Notes under the pieces: model-generated
Seen by the model: only the letters and a program-made list of their open reading frames with translations
What the model was told of the DNA's origin: nothing
The model's database searches: none
Shown: positions 61,108-64,000 of the stretch, in pieces
Position numbering within the stretch: the stretch's first letter is position 1
Layout of the letters: each line of letters starts with the position of its first letter
Made by a program: the position numbers and the translations under genes
Assembly (NCBI RefSeq): GCF_023278045.1
Contig: NZ_CP056783.1
Coordinates: forward strand, 3,426,878 to 3,490,877
Reading direction: 5' to 3'
From: Flavobacterium sp. K5-23
Lineage (GTDB): Bacteria > Bacteroidota > Bacteroidia > Flavobacteriales > Flavobacteriaceae
DNA: 64,000 nucleotides

Positions 61108-62151
61108 GTGAATACACATGAAAAATACATCAAACGCTGCCTAGAATTGGCAAAAAACGGATTAGGAACAACCTACCCTAACCCTATGGTAGGAAGTGTG
61201 ATTGTCTTTGATAATAAAATCATTGGAGAAGGCTGGCACAAAAAAGCCGGTGGTCCTCATGCCGAGGTCAACGCGGTAAATTCCGTAAAAGACAAGTCGC
61301 TATTAAAAAAAGCGACCATCTATGTGAGTTTAGAACCTTGCAGTCATTTTGGAAAAACACCACCTTGTTGCGATTTAATAGTCGACAACAAAATTCCAAA
61401 TGTTGTTATAGGAACCGTAGATCCAAATATAAAAGTTGCAGGAAACGGAATAAAAAAATTAATAGAAGCCGGAACGAATGTCAGTGTAGGTTATTTGGAA
61501 GAGGAATGCAACGAGCTAAACAAACGCTTTTTTACTTTTCATCAGAAGAAAAGACCCTATATCATTTTGAAATGGGCCGAAAGTCAAGACGGGTTTATTG
61601 CTCCATTATCAAAAACGGAAACGAAACCGGTATGGATTACAAACCCTTATTCGAGACAACTTGTCCACAAATGGCGAAGTGAAGAACAGGCCATTCTTGT
61701 AGGCACCCAAACTGTAATTGACGACAACCCAAAACTAGATACGAGAGACTGGGCAGGGAACAATCCTATCCGGATAATTCTGGACCAAAACAGCCGAATT
61801 CTGGATAACTCCCATATTTTTAACAACCAAGTTAAAACGATTATTATTTGTAAAACATCCGACAAAGACAATAAAGAAAACTGTATCTTTGAGAGTATCG
61901 ATTTCGAACAAAATATTGCACAACAATTATCGGAATTACTGTATAAATACCAGATTCAATCTGTGATTATTGAAGGAGGTCGCCAAACACTTCAAACATT
62001 TATTGATGAAAATTTATGGGATGAAACACGTATTTTTATCGGCAAAACGTTGTTTCAAGAAGGTACCAAAGCGCCATTAATTAGTAAAAGAGATTCTAAA
62101 AAAAATTGCATCAACGGCGACGAACTTATAATATCTAGAAACTATGATTAA
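61108..62151 (+). CDS. ribD: Bifunctional riboflavin biosynthesis deaminase/reductase RibD
   Basis: RibD deaminates and then reduces the pyrimidine intermediate of riboflavin synthesis. The N-terminal cytidine-deaminase-like domain has the zinc site His51 and Glu53 (PHAEVNAV), Cys78 and Cys87 (LEPCSHFGKTPPCC). The C-terminal reductase domain has RPYIILKWAESQDGFIA and VIIEGGRQTLQTFI for NADPH and substrate. The start is GTG at 61108, matching the family N-terminus. The next gene begins inside its last codons (8-base overlap), so a ribD-HAD-yigZ operon is likely. Confidence 0.95.
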   Translation: MNTHEKYIKRCLELAKNGLGTTYPNPMVGSVIVFDNKIIGEGWHKKAGGPHAEVNAVNSVKDKSLLKKATIYVSLEPCSHFGKTPPCCDLIVDNKIPNVVIGTVDPNIKVAGNGIKKLIEAGTNVSVGYLEEECNELNKRFFTFHQKKRPYIILKWAESQDGFIAPLSKTETKPVWITNPYSRQLVHKWRSEEQAILVGTQTVIDDNPKLDTRDWAGNNPIRIILDQNSRILDNSHIFNNQVKTIIICKTSDKDNKENCIFESIDFEQNIAQQLSELLYKYQIQSVIIEGGRQTLQTFIDENLWDETRIFIGKTLFQEGTKAPLISKRDSKKNCINGDELIISRNYD

Positions 62152-62746
62152 TACAATCATTTTTGACTTTGGAGATATATTTATCAACTTAGACAAGCAA
62201 GCCACGACTGAAGCCTTAAAGAAATTAGGATTAAAAGAGTGGAATGAGGACTTAGACTATTTAAACATTCAGTTTGAAATTGGAAAAATTTCTGAAGACA
62301 ACTTTCTTCTTGGGATTCAAAAGCACATCCCTAACGCCAGTCTAGAAGAAATAAAAAAGGCATGGAATGCAATTTTGCTAGATTTTCCTTTGCATAGATT
62401 GGAGTTTCTACAATTGCTTTCAAAAAAATACCGTCTTTTTCTATTAAGCAATACCGATGCCATACATATTGAAACATTCGAACAAAATAATGGCAGTTCA
62501 TTTTATGGAGATTTTTACCATTGTTTTGAAAAAGTTTATTTTTCATTCGAATTAGGGATGAGAAAACCTGAAGCTGCTATTTTCAATCATCTCATAAAAG
62601 AACATGAATTATCTGCCAAACGCACTTTGTTTATCGATGACAAAAAAGAAAACACTGACACAGCACTAGCTTTAGGCTTTCAGGTTTGGAACTTACAAGT
62701 AGGCAAAGAAGACGTAGTTCATTTATTCGATAAAAACATAATCTAG
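62144..62746 (+). CDS. HAD-IA family hydrolase
   Basis: This 200-residue HAD phosphatase has motif I FDFGDIFINLD near residues 7-17, a helical cap, motif II LFLLSNTDA, the motif III Lys within GMRKPEAAIF, and motif IV TLFIDDKKENTDTA. Its position in the ribD operon makes a riboflavin-pathway phosphatase (acting on the phosphorylated pyrimidine product of RibD) a reasonable but unproved guess. The start overlaps ribD by 8 bases. Confidence 0.85.
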   Translation: MINTIIFDFGDIFINLDKQATTEALKKLGLKEWNEDLDYLNIQFEIGKISEDNFLLGIQKHIPNASLEEIKKAWNAILLDFPLHRLEFLQLLSKKYRLFLLSNTDAIHIETFEQNNGSSFYGDFYHCFEKVYFSFELGMRKPEAAIFNHLIKEHELSAKRTLFIDDKKENTDTALALGFQVWNLQVGKEDVVHLFDKNII

Positions 62747-62758
62747 AAAAAACCCCAT

Positions 62759-63391
62759 TTGGAAATTAACGATACTTACAATACAATTGAATACCCTTCA
62801 GAAGAAGTTCTTTTTAAAGAAAAAAACAGTAAATTCTTTGGCTATGCCTTTCCTATTCAATCAGAAGAGGAAGTAAAATCAATTATCGACGGCTTACGAA
62901 AACAACATCCTAACGCAGGACATTTTTGCTATGCGTATCAAATAGGAACCGAAAAGATATCCTACAGAGCAAACGATGATGGCGAACCGAGCAACAGTGC
63001 AGGAATGCCTATTTATGGTCAAATTCAGTCTTTTGGAGTTACAAATATCCTTGTTGTGGTTGTTAGGGTTTTCGGAGGAGTAAAACTAGGCGTAGGTGGT
63101 CTTATTTCGGCTTATAAAACTACAGCCCAAATGGTACTAAATTCTTGCATTATAGTCGAAAAAACAATCGACATTCACTATCTTGTTTCATTTGACTATA
63201 AAAACATGAACAAGGTTATGCGAGTAATCAAGGAAAAAAAATTGGATATCGTAACTCAAGAAATGGAAATAAATGAAGATACAGGATTACCAATTGGTAA
63301 AATTGAAATAAAAACAAGAAAAAAAAATGCCGAAATGATATTCGACATTTTTAATTCTTTATTCGAAATAAATATTCAACTTAAGGAATAA
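62759..63391 (+). CDS. YigZ/IMPACT family protein
   Basis: The 210-residue protein has the UPF0029/IMPACT N-terminal domain (VLFKEKNSKFFGYAFPI, GHFCYAYQIG, RANDDGEPSNSAGMPIYGQI, VVVRVFGGVKLGVGGLISAYK) and the smaller C-terminal DUF1949 domain. Mammalian and yeast relatives modulate Gcn2 signalling; the bacterial role is unsettled. The start is TTG at 62759, 12 bases after the HAD stop, matching the family N-terminus. It is the last gene of the ribD operon. Confidence 0.88.
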   Translation: MEINDTYNTIEYPSEEVLFKEKNSKFFGYAFPIQSEEEVKSIIDGLRKQHPNAGHFCYAYQIGTEKISYRANDDGEPSNSAGMPIYGQIQSFGVTNILVVVVRVFGGVKLGVGGLISAYKTTAQMVLNSCIIVEKTIDIHYLVSFDYKNMNKVMRVIKEKKLDIVTQEMEINEDTGLPIGKIEIKTRKKNAEMIFDIFNSLFEINIQLKE

Positions 63392-63403
63392 TTCAATCTT
63401 TTT

Positions 63404-63805
63404 TTAAATTAGTAAAAGTTTTTCTTTTACATACTCTGGAGGGAGAGTAGGACGAGTCGTTTTCATATCCACAAATACCAAAGTGGAACTCGCAATTGTT
63501 AATAACTCACCCTGTTCATTATGTATCTCATAGTCAAATTCAATCTTTACAGATGTCTGGCTCTTAAAAATAGTTTTAACAGTTAGCAAATCATCATAAC
63601 GAGCAGGTTTTTTATAATTTATATTTAAAGAAACCACAGGAAGCATGATTCCATTACCTTCCATCCATTTATAAGAAATCCCAAGGTTTCTAAGCCATTC
63701 CACGCGTCCCATCTCTAAAAACTGAGCATAATTCCCGTGATAAACAACCCCCATTTGGTCTGTTTCTGAATACCTAACCCTTACTTTCAATTCATGTACT
63801 CTCAT
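63404..63805 (-). CDS. YbgC-like acyl-CoA thioesterase
   Basis: The 133-residue hotdog-fold enzyme has the 4-hydroxybenzoyl-CoA-thioesterase-type N-terminus: RVRYSETDQMGVVYHGNYAQFLEMGRVEWLR, with the catalytic Asp in ETDQMG and the following Tyr-His. The core strands follow (MLPVVSLNINYKKPARYDDLLTVKT). It hydrolyses short acyl-CoA thioesters. It is convergent with yigZ (12-base gap) and is divergent from whatever follows the window. Confidence 0.9.
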   Translation of the reverse strand: MRVHELKVRVRYSETDQMGVVYHGNYAQFLEMGRVEWLRNLGISYKWMEGNGIMLPVVSLNINYKKPARYDDLLTVKTIFKSQTSVKIEFDYEIHNEQGELLTIASSTLVFVDMKTTRPTLPPEYVKEKLLLI

Positions 63806-64000
63806 TTTACTTTTTATTATTTTAACATTATTTATTTTAGTTCTTATACCTACTTACAACAATAATACTACAAAATCAACCCCTAAATATTTTTTTTTAC
63901 AATTATTTGTTCACATATTTGTTACCCCGAAAAAAAACGATCATCTGATCATTTTTTACTAAGACAACGATTACTAAATTAAATAATTTACATAGAATTT
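63806..64000. other. AT-rich intergenic region at the window edge
   Basis: No gene is seen in these 195 bases. There is one single-mismatch DnaA-box-like 9-mer (TTGTTCACA, 63907-63915) and a small hairpin (GATCATCTGATC between A and T runs, 63932-63957). In flavobacteria the ribD-yigZ-thioesterase group may lie near dnaA, but this rests on recollection of synteny only. Confidence 0.3.

Noticed and set aside
61338..61682. Overlapping plus-strand frame inside ribD
   Set aside because: Low-complexity basic translation without recognisable fold; ribD is fully supported in its own frame.
1..64000. CRISPR arrays, tRNA or rRNA genes
   Set aside because: No regularly spaced repeats and no tRNA- or rRNA-like sequence was noticed on either strand; a tRNAscan or Infernal run would be decisive.

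Overview
The window is low-GC, tightly packed DNA that looks like a chromosome segment of a Flavobacterium or close relative (Bacteroidota, Flavobacteriaceae). The evidence is a type B type-IX-secretion sorting domain, orphan ftsE, DUF2911, flavobacterial FdtA/FdtB surface-sugar genes, many TTG starts, and promoters of the TTG-N21-TAnnTTTG type instead of sigma-70 boxes. No rRNA, tRNA or CRISPR array was seen. Identifications rest on reading motifs and translated sequence; no database search was run.

Layout. 1-6.1 kb: the end of an S41 protease, asnB, a lipoprotein amidohydrolase, a GreA-like factor and a DUF2911 protein. 6.1-12 kb: an outer-membrane barrel plus a 1004-residue periplasmic TPR protein, next to ftsE. 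12-19.9 kb: a surface-glycan island on alternating strands, with four glycosyltransferases, a Wzx-like flippase and FdtA, FdtB and a FemAB-like acyltransferase that together suggest a dTDP-3-acylamino-3,6-dideoxyhexose. 20-31.8 kb: a T9SS cargo protein and housekeeping genes (TRIC channel, SpoU methyltransferase, thioesterase, SpoT/Rel, Fur-purA, NudK, EamA and AEC transporters, MeaB). 32-39.8 kb: an 11-Asp-box beta-propeller protein, a LolA-like protein, a MATE-prohibitin operon with two small proteins, and an outer-membrane barrel. 39.9-44.3 kb: an imelysin-like/di-haem peroxidase fusion lipoprotein, a PhoX-like lipoprotein and PPK2. 44.6-58.2 kb: an SDR, MtaB, a ParE-type toxin-antitoxin pair, a HAD phosphatase, a one-lobed DEAD-box-like protein, a sigma-54 activator without a DNA-binding domain, a NatAB-type exporter, grpE-dnaJ, hisS and a MacB-like permease. 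58.2-59.5 kb: a complete IS3-family element. 59.5-64 kb: prmC, a GNAT, ribD-HAD-yigZ and a YbgC thioesterase.

Most of this is ordinary housekeeping DNA. I found no clear-cut new defence or mobile system. The strongest points for a second look are the imelysin/peroxidase fusion beside PhoX-like and PPK2 genes, the degenerate single-lobe DEAD protein, the HTH-less sigma-54 activator, the TPR-barrel pair beside orphan ftsE, the FemAB-like enzyme in the amino-sugar set, two structured intergenic repeats of apparently one family, and an IS3 copy sitting exactly in the loop of an older palindrome with its 3-bp target duplication intact.
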